From positions 434,001-498,000 of the forward strand of contig JAILXT010000001.1 in the NCBI GenBank assembly GCA_045430345.1: a DNA stretch of 64,000 nt, read 5' to 3'. The position numbers and the translations under genes are program-made. The notes under the pieces are model-generated. The model did not search any database, was not told where the DNA came from, and saw nothing but the letters and a program-made list of their open reading frames with translations. Shown in pieces: positions 32,377 to 42,909 of this stretch. The DNA comes from Agarilytica sp045430345. GTDB taxonomy: Bacteria > Pseudomonadota > Gammaproteobacteria > Pseudomonadales > Cellvibrionaceae. Position 1 is the first letter of the stretch; the number at the start of each line of letters is the position of its first letter.

Positions 32377-35235
32377 TTACCCTCTATACGCGCTAACTTT
32401 ACCGCGTCGCATGTAGCGAACGGGGAAAAGTTTTTCTAAGTGGTTAAAGCTACGGTCGATCCACTTATCGTGGGTGCCATCCTGGGTTCTTGCCATATTT
32501 GTTTCATAAAACTCGATGGCTTTCTCCTCAAATGGGAAGGCTTGATCTTCGAGTAGAATTTCGTACTGTTCTAGCTCATCGTCATTCAAGTTCTTTGGTC
32601 TTTCTGAATCGAGAAGAGAAGCGCTAAATTGAAGGTAAATTTCGCCGATAGCGTTTGTGGCCTCAGTAGTAATTTCTTGTACGCCATACGCAGAGGCTTG
32701 GCCGTACAACTTAACCGAAGCTTGCATGGCGGTTTTTTTCAGCTTTAGGTTTTTCGCGATGGGTTCAACCAGCTTACGGCGTTGAAACTCGGTGCGTTTC
32801 TGGTGCGCGAGGGCTAAGGTGGTGGTTGACGCGATAAAGGTTGTGCGGTCTGTTTTCACCCGTTTCGTGGCTTTTTGGTCGTCCCGTCGAATACGGTTTT
32901 GCCAAAAATATTGTTTTTGACGGTCGCCTTTCTTTCCATATAGTTCGGTTAATGCGTACATTGCTTCAATGTTTTGGGCATACGGCGTTTTATACGTGTG
33001 AGCATAATCCCGGTATGCGCGAATCGCGGCGTCGGTATCCTTTTTACTGCGATAGAGCTCAGCTGCTTGCCAAAGTGCGGCCATTTTAACTTCCATATTA
33101 TTTTCCAACTTGGCGATTTTTTCGAACTCTTGGGCGGCTTTTCCTTTTTGGTCTGAATTTAAATACGCTACTGATAGCTTTTTAGAAACGTCATTTTTAC
33201 GCGGGTGTTTGGGATAGCGTTGCTGAAATTCTTGAATAAGTACGACCGCTTGATTCCATGTTTTATTTTGCATCGACATAGCAATAGCGTCATATAGGCC
33301 TGTTGCTGCGAGCTTTGATTTGGGTGAAATGCGAACGATTCGGGTGAAGTGGTTCAGAGCAATGTCTAACACACCGTCTTTTTGGGCCTGTTCACCTTGG
33401 CGGTATATTGCCAGTGCGACACTGTCTCTAATCGCTGAAGCTTCTTTTCGTTTGGTATATTTTGAGTCTAAAAGTTCAAGGTATACCGCTTCAGCATCTG
33501 CGTAGTGTGCTTGGGCTAGGTAAGCACGGGCTTTTATTTTGTCGGCGTTAAAGTGGGTGAGGGCGCTTGCAGAGTCAGGAATGCTATTCGCGATTTCTAT
33601 CGTTTTAGCATAGTTCGTTGCGACGAATGCCCGTTGCGCTGCGTTGGTCGCGATCGACTCTGAACGCTTGTCCGAGGGATACAATTCAATAAATCGTTGT
33701 GAATAATTGAGGTGATCATTCAGAAACTGTGATTTTTCGCTTTGCGAGCGCGCTTTGTCCATTAACTCACTTGTTAGGACGATGCTCGAGTACGCAGATT
33801 TTTTATCGAGGATGATGTCGCCATCGAATGCTGCGAGGCTGAAATATTTAAGCGCTTGTGGTTTTTGGTTCGCGGTTAGTAATAGCTCAGCATATAGAGA
33901 GTTCATGTGATCTTTCGACGCATAGGCGGCGAAATGGGTTAGATACCGGGTGTACCAGTGTTTTGCCTGTTCGAGATCGGTTGTTTTCTTTTTCTTTTGG
34001 TAGCGAGCGTGAAAATACGAGCTAACCTGAGTTAAATAGGTACGCAGGTGTTCTTGTGTATCTTTGTATGTCGCACTGTCATCAACCTGTTTCCAATAAT
34101 TGGCGCGAGGGTTGTAGCGTGTATAGTAGTTTTCGATCGCTTGGTAGAGCCGTGTGGTGAACCCGCCCTTGCGCCAAGCCGCGATAACCATTTGTTCCGC
34201 GATGGGCGTGTCTTTGCCATTTTTATGGGTGTTGGTATATTCCTCAAGCACCGTCGCAGCATCTGAGTATCGTTCTTGTTTGAGGTAAATCTCGCTGACG
34301 GTGGTATAGGTTTTATAAATATATTTAAAGCCACTTCGCTCCTCAAAGTATTGTTGGATCGACATTTGCTCCTGCTGATGAGAGAAGGCGAGCCCCAGCG
34401 CGCGAAAGTACTCATCAAATTGAGATTTGTCGGCAGGGGTGAGACCGTCATAGTCTTCGAATGAATGAAACTCAATGGCGTCGACGTAGTCGTCAAGGGC
34501 TTCTAGGTAGAGCTGTTGTTTGTAGCGTGTCCATCCTCGTTTAAATAGTGATTTCTCGTAGAATTTTTCACTGCCTGGTGCGAGTACTACTTCCGTATAC
34601 GCATCTTCAGCGGTGATATAGTCACTTCGAGCGAAAGCGCGTTCAGCAATACGAAACTGTGCTTCTGGGTAATAGAAAGAGCGCCTAAATGTCGCGGCAA
34701 GGACCTCTAGTGTATCTATGGATTTTTCGTATTGACCTGCTCGATCGTAAGCTTGTGCCAGTTGGTATAACACTTTGTCGTTATTCTTTGCCTTCGGATA
34801 GTCCCTTAATGTGGTCTCCAATAGTGTAATGGTTCTTTGCAAGGAGCTTTGTACTGCGGCACTTTGAGGCTTGTCACTATCCGTATCGTCTGTTAACGAA
34901 TTACTCAGTTCGAGCTCTAGCTGGGCCAAACGCGTCAGCGCTTTTTGGCGAGAGGTATCGTTGGAGGACGCGCCTTCAACGTAAGAGCGATAGGCTTTTC
35001 GAATATCATTCTGAGTTTTTTTTGTCAGTGAGGATGATTTTTTTTTCGGGGTGTTGTTAGTTTTCTTTTCTTTCGTGGTTGTTTGTTCTTTTGATGAATA
35101 ATCAATATCCGCAAGTGTTGGGCCTGCACTGGATTCTTCAGTTGTGCTACAGCTATAGAGCACGCCGAGTAGAACAACGAATATTCCAGATTTGATGAAA
35201 AGTGTGGGGCGCTTAAGTGCGTTATGGGGCGTCAT
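32377..35235 (-). CDS. large TPR-repeat lipoprotein
   Basis: 952 residues. A lipobox LYSC at the end of the signal peptide (Cys about 29) followed by a Thr/Lys-rich linker and then many degenerate tetratricopeptide repeats to near residue 900 (YQLAQAYDRAGQYEKSIDTLEVLA; FRIAERAFARSDYITAEDAY; LSVAYLNSDQKGKAAQEFEKIAK). It resembles the large TPR proteins of Agl/Glt and related ExbB/ExbD-driven envelope systems (AgmU/GltE-like). Its start overlaps the upstream 469-residue gene by 14 bases. No enzymatic domain. Confidence 0.75.
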   Translation of the reverse strand: MTPHNALKRPTLFIKSGIFVVLLGVLYSCSTTEESSAGPTLADIDYSSKEQTTTKEKKTNNTPKKKSSSLTKKTQNDIRKAYRSYVEGASSNDTSRQKALTRLAQLELELSNSLTDDTDSDKPQSAAVQSSLQRTITLLETTLRDYPKAKNNDKVLYQLAQAYDRAGQYEKSIDTLEVLAATFRRSFYYPEAQFRIAERAFARSDYITAEDAYTEVVLAPGSEKFYEKSLFKRGWTRYKQQLYLEALDDYVDAIEFHSFEDYDGLTPADKSQFDEYFRALGLAFSHQQEQMSIQQYFEERSGFKYIYKTYTTVSEIYLKQERYSDAATVLEEYTNTHKNGKDTPIAEQMVIAAWRKGGFTTRLYQAIENYYTRYNPRANYWKQVDDSATYKDTQEHLRTYLTQVSSYFHARYQKKKKTTDLEQAKHWYTRYLTHFAAYASKDHMNSLYAELLLTANQKPQALKYFSLAAFDGDIILDKKSAYSSIVLTSELMDKARSQSEKSQFLNDHLNYSQRFIELYPSDKRSESIATNAAQRAFVATNYAKTIEIANSIPDSASALTHFNADKIKARAYLAQAHYADAEAVYLELLDSKYTKRKEASAIRDSVALAIYRQGEQAQKDGVLDIALNHFTRIVRISPKSKLAATGLYDAIAMSMQNKTWNQAVVLIQEFQQRYPKHPRKNDVSKKLSVAYLNSDQKGKAAQEFEKIAKLENNMEVKMAALWQAAELYRSKKDTDAAIRAYRDYAHTYKTPYAQNIEAMYALTELYGKKGDRQKQYFWQNRIRRDDQKATKRVKTDRTTFIASTTTLALAHQKRTEFQRRKLVEPIAKNLKLKKTAMQASVKLYGQASAYGVQEITTEATNAIGEIYLQFSASLLDSERPKNLNDDELEQYEILLEDQAFPFEEKAIEFYETNMARTQDGTHDKWIDRSFNHLEKLFPVRYMRRGKVSAYRG

Positions 35236-36631
35236 ACAGTTTCGCTAATCCATATTGTGATTGGCTTAAATAGCTTTTGATATTTTCTGATTTTACTTGT
35301 AAAGCGCCAATGATCTTTGTCGCGAGGTGCCGGTTTAATTTGGCCTTTAGTTTATGAATTTTTTTCTGCGTGGAGGTATGACTTTGCTCGATATCCAGTT
35401 CATTCAACATTTGGTGGGTTTGCTTCTCAATATCGGGTAATAGCGCCAACATATCTGGCAGGATGGGCGCGCTGAGGTTTTCCCGAATAGCGGTGATCTG
35501 CGCATTCAGTTCACGGCTTCGTATTTCATAAAATGCGATGGCTTCTGCGTAGCCTGCGGCAGCTTGGTCAATATTGTCCATGCGGTTGTATGTGTAGGGA
35601 ACGAGTAAGTACGACTCCAACGAGGGCAATTCGCTATTCACAAGGGTTTGGAGGCGACTGAAGGCATTAATCGCTCCGGGAAAGTCTTTTTGGGATAATG
35701 CACATAAACCAATACCATGCAGTGCGCGGTTCATATATTGACTGTCTAGGCTGACCCGGCGGAAGGTATTGCGAGCATTTCGGTAAAACTCGTTTTGGAG
35801 TTGGGAGTAGCCCAGTATTAAAAGCAGGCGATTGTTGATTTCTTTTTGGCTTTCCGGCGCGTTTTGTTGAAGCGCTTCTTCAATGGCAATCTGAGCGTCG
35901 GTCCACCAACCTTGGCGGATATGTGCTGTCGCAATATTTAATCGGCTGTGACCGTAGAACTCCGATTCGGGCGCTATCTTTTCGTATATTTTAAGGGCTT
36001 CTCGGTGCTTCTTTTGTTTTTGAAGCGTAATCCCAAAAAGGAGCGTAGCGTAATCGCGTTCGTTTTTAGTGAGCGGCTTGCTAGATTCGATGGAGGTGAG
36101 GTGTTTGATGGATTTGTCGATATGATTTTGAGAAAAGTAATATTCGGCTAATAGGTAATGTATTTTAGATTGGCTAAAATATCGGCCGTTATCCAACCCA
36201 TGTTTTGCCAAGCTATCGGCACTTTTCCATATGTTGTGCTTTAATAGTTGCGCCAAAAAAATGGGCATTTCTCGACTGTCTATATGCTTTTTAATTAAGG
36301 GAAAGTTAGCAAGAATTACAGCGTTGGCGAGAGCATGTTGATTGTTGCTGACCAAATTAACAACCGTGCTTTTAAGTGCCTTAACAGAGCGTTTAATGTA
36401 GAAGGTACCTTTAAGCTCCTTTGCAGCCTCTTGGTAGTAGAGGTGAGAAAGATCTGCGACTTCTTTTTGAAGTTTCTCAAATTCGTTTTGGTTGCGTGTG
36501 TTTGTGCCTGAGTGTGATGTAAGGGATAACGATATGAGGAGCACGACCGCGGATAGAATCAGCAATGTTTTCCATATATGCAGGGTGTTCAAGAGTGTGG
36601 GACGATATCCGCTCATCGGCATATTTATCAT
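35222..36631 (-). CDS. TPR protein with N-terminal membrane anchor
   Basis: 469 residues (ATG at 36631; ATGs at 36622 and 36616 are alternatives). A single N-terminal helix at about residues 19-38 anchors a periplasmic body of TPR-like helices (LAEYYFSQNHIDKSIKHL; RLNIATAHIRQGWWTDAQIAI; GIGLCALSQKDFPGAINAFSRL) and a coiled-coil C-terminus. First gene of the four-gene TPR operon, 121 bases beyond the end of clpV and in the same direction; a hairpin between them suggests a separate transcript. The set probably forms a cell-envelope scaffold. Confidence 0.7.
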   Translation of the reverse strand: MINMPMSGYRPTLLNTLHIWKTLLILSAVVLLISLSLTSHSGTNTRNQNEFEKLQKEVADLSHLYYQEAAKELKGTFYIKRSVKALKSTVVNLVSNNQHALANAVILANFPLIKKHIDSREMPIFLAQLLKHNIWKSADSLAKHGLDNGRYFSQSKIHYLLAEYYFSQNHIDKSIKHLTSIESSKPLTKNERDYATLLFGITLQKQKKHREALKIYEKIAPESEFYGHSRLNIATAHIRQGWWTDAQIAIEEALQQNAPESQKEINNRLLLILGYSQLQNEFYRNARNTFRRVSLDSQYMNRALHGIGLCALSQKDFPGAINAFSRLQTLVNSELPSLESYLLVPYTYNRMDNIDQAAAGYAEAIAFYEIRSRELNAQITAIRENLSAPILPDMLALLPDIEKQTHQMLNELDIEQSHTSTQKKIHKLKAKLNRHLATKIIGALQVKSENIKSYLSQSQYGLAKLYDAP

Positions 36632-36688
36632 TATCTGAACTGGGTATATGTGTCGCGACAGTGTTCAATAGTTGCGCGTAATTTAACA

Positions 36689-36726
36689 TTGAGCGCCAAG
36701 CCTGTCTATTTAGGCTTAGCGCTCAA
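36689..36726 (-). terminator. hairpin after clpV
   Basis: TTGAGCGC-C-AAGCC pairs with GGCTT-A-GCGCTCAA (13 pairs and one mismatch, 10-base loop). It lies between clpV and the TPR operon. The U-tract on the minus strand is weak, so it may be a rho-independent terminator of moderate strength or an mRNA 3' stabiliser. Confidence 0.55.
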
Positions 36727-36751
36727 TATCGTGTAGAAGGCTGGCGTTGCC

Positions 36752-39448
36752 TTAGCTGAGCTGGTAACTGAAGACGCCTTCCTCATCCACACCAATATGC
36801 ACTTTATTGATTTCTTCTCCATTGGCCATACGAGACAGGCATTCGCCTGCGAGCGCAGGGAGCATTGTGCGCGTCAGGATGTTTTCGATGTTTCGAGCGC
36901 CCGTTTCTACTGCTTGGCTACGTGCAACGATATGCAGCATGACATCTTCGTCGTAAGTAAATTCAGCGCCGTAGTGCTCTTTAACCCGTTTTTCGATCTT
37001 GTTCATATTGAGCTTGCATATCTTCATCAGGTTCTCATCATCCAGCGGGTAGAAGGGGATGACGGTGGTGCGGCCAAGAAATGCGGGCTTAAAGTAGTTG
37101 AGCAGCTGAGGTTTGAAGTTTTCGAGTAAGGTTTCTGGGTCTGGTTTCTCTTCAGAAGAAGCGATCATCGCACGTAAATGCTCTTCTGCAGCATTGGAGG
37201 TCATGATGATTACGGTATTTTTAAAGTCGATATCACGGCCTTCACCGTCTTTGATCGTGCCTTTATCGAACAGGTTATAGAATACGTCCTGCACTCCTGG
37301 GTGGGCTTTTTCCATTTCGTCTAGCAGTACAACACTATATGGCTTACGACGAACGGCTTCCGTTAATACGCCGCCTTCACCATAACCTACATAGCCGGGA
37401 GGGGAACCTAAAAGCATAGAAACTTTGTGCTCCTCTTTAAACTCCGACATGTTGATGACGGTAATGTTTTGTTCGCCGCCGTAAAGAATGTCCGCTAAAG
37501 CGAGTGCGGTTTCAGTTTTACCAACACCACTTGACCCCACCATAAAAAATACACCGATAGGCTTGCGAGGGTCAGTGAGCCCCGCGCGCGAGGTGCGAAT
37601 AGATTGGGCAATGGCTTCAAGTGCATGGGGTTGGCCGATAACACGTTCGCCCATATGGTCTTGAAGGTTTAAGATTGAACCGATTTCGTCCGATACCATT
37701 TTACCTACGGGGATACCGGTCCAGTTGGCTACAACTTCCGCAATGGCCTGGCTATCGACATTTACCTGAATCATTGCCGTCGTTTTTTGAACACCTTCGA
37801 GTTGTTCCATTAAACTGTGTAGTTTTGACTTAACGGACTCACGCTCGTCGTCAGAAAGTGCTTTCGGTGAGCCTTCTTTTGCTAGCGCTTCGTCCGTCAT
37901 TCGCTGAGCATGAAAATCATCTTCGATCTGGGCTTGTAGATCGTGGATCTGAGAAACGAGGCCTTTCTCTTCATCCCATTGGGCTTCTTGTGTGACTAAT
38001 TCCGCTTCGAGCGCGACTTTCTCTTCTTTTAGTTCGGCGATCCGATCTTCGCAATTACCGAGTGTGGCATTTTCGCGTTCTAGGGAGGTAATGGTTGTTT
38101 CGCATTGGGTGATGCGTCGTCGCGTATCTTCTACTTGTGCGGGTGTAGCACTTTGACTTAATGCAACACGGGCGCAAGCGGTGTCGAGCAAGCTGACGGA
38201 TTTATCGGGGAGTTGTCGCGCGGTTATATAGCGGCTAGATAGTTTGACCGAATCGACGATGGCTTCGTCCATGATGCGAACGCGATGATGCGTTTGTAGC
38301 ATCTCCGACATTGCGCGCATCATATCGATGCCTTTCTCAATACTGGGTTCTTCGATTTTCACCACTTGGAAGCGGCGTGTCAGAGCGGGGTCGCGCTCAA
38401 AGTATTTTTTGTACTCGGCCCAAGTGGTTGCGGCGATTGTGCGTAACTCTCCACGGGCTAACGCTGGCTTGAGTAAGTTTGCGGCATCGCCTTGACCTTC
38501 TTTACCGCCTGCACCGATAAGGGTGTGGGCTTCGTCGATAAACATAATGATGGGGTCGGGGGACGATTTAACTTCCGCAATCACCGATTTTAATCGATTT
38601 TCAAATTCGCCCTTAACACTTGCTCCTGCTTGTAATAAACCAAGGTCCAAACTTCTGATCGTAACGCCGCGTAATGGTTCTGGCACGTCGCCAGAGGCGA
38701 TACGCAAGGCAAAACCTTCTACAACCGCAGTTTTACCAACCCCGGCCTCACCGGTAAGAATGGGGTTGTTTTGACGACGGCGAATCAGAATATCAATGAT
38801 TTGTCGTATTTCTTCATCACGACCAAGTACGGCGTCGATCTTGCCTTGCTTGGCGGCTTCGGTAAGGTTAACGGTATATTTATCAAGAGCAGGGCATTTA
38901 CTTGGGGCGCCTGTTGGGGCATCTGCAGTAGCGGCACTTCCTTCTGAGGAGAGATTACCTGCATTTGCAGATTCCGCGGTCGTGCCCACGATAGAGCGAA
39001 CGACATCACGTAAAGATTCGGGGGGGATTTTACTCAGTTGCCCTGAGGTGATGTTGGTTGAGCGGCGCAAATTCTCATCTAATAATAACGCGGCCAAAAT
39101 ATGGGCTGATGTCGCGATGCCATGGCCGTATTCCACAGACGCCAACATCCACGCGTTTTTTGCGATATCGACAATGGTCGGTGAAAGCGAGGGTGCGCGT
39201 GAATTGCCTGATTTTATATTATCAAGCTCGCGATTAATTTCTTGCGCAAACTTACCAATATCAATATCAAACTTATCGAGTACCGCTTGTAGGTCGCTGT
39301 CTTGAACTTCAAATATTTTTAATATCCAGTGTTCGATTTCGACATTGTAATGTGTTCGCGAAACACAAAGCCCCGCTGCGCCTTCCAGGGCAATCCGGCA
39401 AGGTTCGTTAAGTCTACCAACGAGTGATTTAAGATCGATATTGATCAT
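36752..39448 (-). CDS. clpV: T6SS AAA+ ATPase ClpV (TssH)
   Basis: 898 residues. ClpV disassembles the contracted TssB-TssC sheath after firing. N domain at about 1-160, then two AAA+ modules: first Walker A GEAGVGKT at 233-240 with FIDEAHTLIGAG, second Walker A GSSGVGKTE with a VLLDEMEKAHP Walker B. The ClpB-like middle domain is short (about 440-560). Last gene of the minus-strand half of the T6SS locus. The N-terminal segment LEGAAGLCVSRTHYNVEIEH is typical of ClpV and separates it from ClpB. Confidence 0.96.
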   Translation of the reverse strand: MINIDLKSLVGRLNEPCRIALEGAAGLCVSRTHYNVEIEHWILKIFEVQDSDLQAVLDKFDIDIGKFAQEINRELDNIKSGNSRAPSLSPTIVDIAKNAWMLASVEYGHGIATSAHILAALLLDENLRRSTNITSGQLSKIPPESLRDVVRSIVGTTAESANAGNLSSEGSAATADAPTGAPSKCPALDKYTVNLTEAAKQGKIDAVLGRDEEIRQIIDILIRRRQNNPILTGEAGVGKTAVVEGFALRIASGDVPEPLRGVTIRSLDLGLLQAGASVKGEFENRLKSVIAEVKSSPDPIIMFIDEAHTLIGAGGKEGQGDAANLLKPALARGELRTIAATTWAEYKKYFERDPALTRRFQVVKIEEPSIEKGIDMMRAMSEMLQTHHRVRIMDEAIVDSVKLSSRYITARQLPDKSVSLLDTACARVALSQSATPAQVEDTRRRITQCETTITSLERENATLGNCEDRIAELKEEKVALEAELVTQEAQWDEEKGLVSQIHDLQAQIEDDFHAQRMTDEALAKEGSPKALSDDERESVKSKLHSLMEQLEGVQKTTAMIQVNVDSQAIAEVVANWTGIPVGKMVSDEIGSILNLQDHMGERVIGQPHALEAIAQSIRTSRAGLTDPRKPIGVFFMVGSSGVGKTETALALADILYGGEQNITVINMSEFKEEHKVSMLLGSPPGYVGYGEGGVLTEAVRRKPYSVVLLDEMEKAHPGVQDVFYNLFDKGTIKDGEGRDIDFKNTVIIMTSNAAEEHLRAMIASSEEKPDPETLLENFKPQLLNYFKPAFLGRTTVIPFYPLDDENLMKICKLNMNKIEKRVKEHYGAEFTYDEDVMLHIVARSQAVETGARNIENILTRTMLPALAGECLSRMANGEEINKVHIGVDEEGVFSYQLS

Positions 39449-39472
39449 GCTAGGTCCTTATTTTGTGTTGAT

Positions 39473-40618
39473 CTAATTTAATTTTTTTGATGAGACGAGA
39501 ATATCGAGCCTCTCATCTTTATCGGTATTTGTTTTTGGTTTACCAGACAGCCATGCGTTCCACGCCAGCGTGGGTGGGTTTTCTTTATCCAGTGATATTT
39601 TATTGGGCACGTCTGCGCGATCGACTTCGATCATAAAGTCGAAGTCATTATCGGTATTCATATAGCTTTCGACCATTTCGTTAAGCGCGCGAAGGGCGCC
39701 AGTGCCGGGCGCAAACTTTTGAAATTGATCTTTATTTAGTGGGCCGATTTTGATACGCGTTTTTCCTTGAGCGAACCAACCTTTTCGTCCAAGCATGGCT
39801 GACTTCCCTAAGCATGCGTTCTGGCCTTTTTTATTACCTCGCCACGGGAGTCGGGTACGTACATCGTCGATAAGCTCCTGCCACTGCCCCATAAACCCCT
39901 CTAGTTTCGCGGGGACGCCGAAATAGTGCGCGATCATTTGCTCCAAACCCGTCGCGGTTTTTACTTGTTGGGTATATAAACCACTGAAATAAATGAGGGA
40001 TTCGTCACGTAGGCTTTGGCGATTACGTAAGCTTTCAGTGCCCAGGCCGAGCAGACTTAGTAGCGCTTGGGTATGGGTACAATCTTTTGTTTTATTGGCC
40101 TGATGTAATTTACTGCGTTCGTATTCCAGGGGTAAGTGATACTTTGCCGAGGCCTGAAAAAATAATGAGGTGGTTCTATGGTTGAATAGATCTAAAAACT
40201 CGGCGAGCGAATCGTCTTTTTGTTTAAGGCGCTGTAGGATGAGCTCGCTGTAATGAAAGGGCATAACCCCCATTGATCCCGTGAGGCCTATAAAATTAAC
40301 CGCCATCGACCACTGTTGTTTATCGGCTTTGGAAATCGATTGTACTTCGGTGTTTGGAAATCCTAGGCGATGATCGGATGATATTCTTACAACTTCTCGG
40401 GACGGTGGTGAGAACCGAGCGATCGGGTGATTGCTGGAAATATGGTTGCTCGCTAACGCGTTCTCCGAAAGTTGCTCGGTGTTCATCGCGCTCAGTTTTC
40501 CCGAGAACGCGGCGGCACGTTCAAGCAGCCTGACGGCTTGAACAAAAGAAAAGTCTTCTGGGTTGGCGGCCAGCCGCTCAATTATAGAAGTACCTGTTCG
40601 CCGGCTCGAGGTGGGCAT
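39473..40618 (-). CDS. tssG: T6SS baseplate subunit TssG
   Basis: 381 residues. TssG is part of the TssK-TssF-TssG-TssE wedge. The start overlaps the tssF 3' end by 37 bases. Typical features: SFVQAVRLLERAA at the start, IARFSPPSREVV, NFIGLTGSMGVMPFHYSELIL (the conserved GLxGxxGxLPxHY-like segment), and LDLFNHRTTSLFFQAS. About 24 bases before clpV. In the usual operon order E-F-G-H. Confidence 0.94.
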   Translation of the reverse strand: MPTSSRRTGTSIIERLAANPEDFSFVQAVRLLERAAAFSGKLSAMNTEQLSENALASNHISSNHPIARFSPPSREVVRISSDHRLGFPNTEVQSISKADKQQWSMAVNFIGLTGSMGVMPFHYSELILQRLKQKDDSLAEFLDLFNHRTTSLFFQASAKYHLPLEYERSKLHQANKTKDCTHTQALLSLLGLGTESLRNRQSLRDESLIYFSGLYTQQVKTATGLEQMIAHYFGVPAKLEGFMGQWQELIDDVRTRLPWRGNKKGQNACLGKSAMLGRKGWFAQGKTRIKIGPLNKDQFQKFAPGTGALRALNEMVESYMNTDNDFDFMIEVDRADVPNKISLDKENPPTLAWNAWLSGKPKTNTDKDERLDILVSSKKLN

Positions 40619-42417
40619 TTTTTCAAATAACCTTCTTTGTTGTTAATTTTGACCAATACGCGTGTAAACGAGTTGATCGTGCAGTAGAGCGCAAAGAAAT
40701 GCTCTAGTACGGATGCGTATAAGAAACTGCTGCTGCCGGTAAGGAGTGCATCATTGAGTACCACTTCAACTTCTATACCGCGACACATCGTTGCGTGACC
40801 ATCGATATTAAGTGGCGCACTGATGTGCCGTGTGTTGACAGACATGATGGAATCTACCAGTCCTTTAGATACTGATGAGTCTTTAAAATCATACAGCCGT
40901 AAAATTTCTTTTAGCGCATTAGTTGCGCTTCCTCCGCCGGTAAGTGACAGGCTGTTTAGGTTTAAGTGCGATATGAGTCGCCAGCGTGCATTGTTTCGCA
41001 GCGGTGGCCGTACTGTTTTTGTTGGCTGAGTAATGAAACGAATTTTTTCACAAGGTGGCGCATTGTCGACACACTGTAATTTGGGATGTTCTAAGTTGTA
41101 GGGCAGCTTCGTTGGTTGGTCGCGGTTGCTACACGTCAGGTCTAGGCTAAGGGTGCGATCTTCGGGGATGTTCGGATTAAAGGCCAAATCCACCAGGCTC
41201 AGGAATACATCGGTGCCATCATCACGTTCCTGATAACCGAGTTTGGCATTTTTACGGGACGCTAACCAAAATGCATGATCATCATTGTCTTGGTGCTCGT
41301 GGGTAAGGCCGTAGAAGGGTAAAAATTCTTTATGTTCGCCGGAAGGCGTGGATGCGTTTACCTTATCGACTGAGTAGACCTCAAACCCCGCTGGCCTACG
41401 TGCATCAGGAATAATTTGATACTCCAATTCGGTATGGTCTAACCTAATCGGATCTGCGCGATGCTTAAATAAATTGATTGCCGGTCCACAGCCAAGGACG
41501 AAATTTTCTTCATTGATGTTGTGTTCAAGTTCAACATCAGCGTTCTCGAGATAGACGTATAAGTCGAGTTTACCTTCTGTATCTTCCGGGATCTGAGACT
41601 TCAGGTTCGTAAAGTCTAAGAACATAAATTTTTCTGGGAAAACGAAAAACTCAGTTAATAAGCGATACCCGATAAACGATGTAGGTGGATAGGGGAGTAA
41701 GCCATCTTCTTTATCAAAGCCGACCGCTTGAATGGTGTCGGCCGCTAAATGGACTGGCGGAGAACCTTGATCCGGCGCGGATAATACGAGCCCAACGTTT
41801 TGACTCAGGAGGGCGTGATAAAGAGGGTGTATATGCTGAGATTGCCCTCGCAAATAAAACCGTAGATTATCGAGGTCGATTTCCGGGAAGGTAATGTCCG
41901 GTGAAAACGTTTCCAGTGAAATTTTAAGAACGCCGCCAGCGCCTTTCATTTTCGCTGAACCAGGCGTGGTGAATGGGCGACCAAGTATTTGAGCGTTGGT
42001 TACGGTAATTGGGTAAAGCTCTACATCACTGCTTAACGTGAAGCGGCAGTGCTCACCTTGAAAATGCTCTGTTTCTAGTAATGAGTGGCGATCGATTTTA
42101 AACTTAGCGTCTAGCTGTTCCTTATCTGGTGTGAACTGTGTAATGGCCATAGAGGGGATGGGGCGCTGGTAGTGCGGAAATACTACACTTAGTATTGCAT
42201 CCGTTAGCTCTGGGAAATCATCATCAAGTTTATGTTGAATCCGTGAATTCAGGTACGCGAAACCTTCAACTAACCGAGAGACGTGTGGATCTTCGATTGT
42301 GTCTGTATTGATGCCGAGACGGCCTGCAATTTTAGGGTGTTCTTTGGAAAATTCCGCACCCATCTGACGAATAAACGCCAGTTCCTTTTCGTAATAGGGG
42401 AGTAACTCATCAGCCAT
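40582..42417 (-). CDS. tssF: T6SS baseplate subunit TssF
   Basis: 611 residues from the ATG at 42417 (MADELLPYYEKELAFIRQM), which matches family starts; a longer reading would overlap tssE more. TssF contacts TssG, TssE and the sheath. The N-terminal pattern EKELAFIRQMGAEFSKEHPKIAGRL and FAYLNSRIQHKLDDDFPELTDAIL is diagnostic. It overlaps tssE by 8 bases. Length normal for TssF. Confidence 0.94.
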   Translation of the reverse strand: MADELLPYYEKELAFIRQMGAEFSKEHPKIAGRLGINTDTIEDPHVSRLVEGFAYLNSRIQHKLDDDFPELTDAILSVVFPHYQRPIPSMAITQFTPDKEQLDAKFKIDRHSLLETEHFQGEHCRFTLSSDVELYPITVTNAQILGRPFTTPGSAKMKGAGGVLKISLETFSPDITFPEIDLDNLRFYLRGQSQHIHPLYHALLSQNVGLVLSAPDQGSPPVHLAADTIQAVGFDKEDGLLPYPPTSFIGYRLLTEFFVFPEKFMFLDFTNLKSQIPEDTEGKLDLYVYLENADVELEHNINEENFVLGCGPAINLFKHRADPIRLDHTELEYQIIPDARRPAGFEVYSVDKVNASTPSGEHKEFLPFYGLTHEHQDNDDHAFWLASRKNAKLGYQERDDGTDVFLSLVDLAFNPNIPEDRTLSLDLTCSNRDQPTKLPYNLEHPKLQCVDNAPPCEKIRFITQPTKTVRPPLRNNARWRLISHLNLNSLSLTGGGSATNALKEILRLYDFKDSSVSKGLVDSIMSVNTRHISAPLNIDGHATMCRGIEVEVVLNDALLTGSSSFLYASVLEHFFALYCTINSFTRVLVKINNKEGYLKKCPPRAGEQVLL

Positions 42418-42907
42418 GTTGTGATTCTTCCACATTCACCGTTCGTGATACCGGCTCTAATACCGAGTCGAAGACGACGACCTCTGGTGCTGGGTCCGCA
42501 TAGAGGGTCGCATTTACGCGAAAGCGTAAGGTTCGGTCGACTTTTTCTTGGTTGTCAATAAAGGTTACACGCACGGATTTAAAACGAGGTTCGTATTCCC
42601 GAATTATTTTTTCCAAATGGCGAGTAAATTCTTTTTTCTTTTCGTTATCCGTAATATTAACGGTCGCCAAATCGGGCATGCCGTAATTTAAAAGCGAGCT
42701 TTCTAGTTCATCATAACTGCTTGACGGTTCTAGCATGCGGTAGCGAGTGTTCAGTAAGTTCTCTAAGTCTCGTCGTACACTGTTGCGCAATTCGCGGAGT
42801 TGTTGGTGACGGTTTTTTTCCGCTTCAATGTTTACATGTGGCTCATCGTCAATCAGTCGATCTAGTATCGATGGACGGAGATTTTTTTTCTTATCGACTT
42901 TAGCCAT
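42410..42907 (-). CDS. tssE: T6SS baseplate protein TssE (gp25-like)
   Basis: 165 residues. A gp25-like domain is present: RRDLENLLNTRYR, SLLNYGMPDL, IIREYEPRFKSVRVTF and FRVNATLYADPAPEVVVFDSVLEP. TssE is the short baseplate component that nucleates sheath assembly. Preceded at 2 bases by the second TssC gene and followed by tssF with overlap. Confidence 0.93.
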   Translation of the reverse strand: MAKVDKKKNLRPSILDRLIDDEPHVNIEAEKNRHQQLRELRNSVRRDLENLLNTRYRMLEPSSSYDELESSLLNYGMPDLATVNITDNEKKKEFTRHLEKIIREYEPRFKSVRVTFIDNQEKVDRTLRFRVNATLYADPAPEVVVFDSVLEPVSRTVNVEESQHG

Positions 42908-42909
42908 AA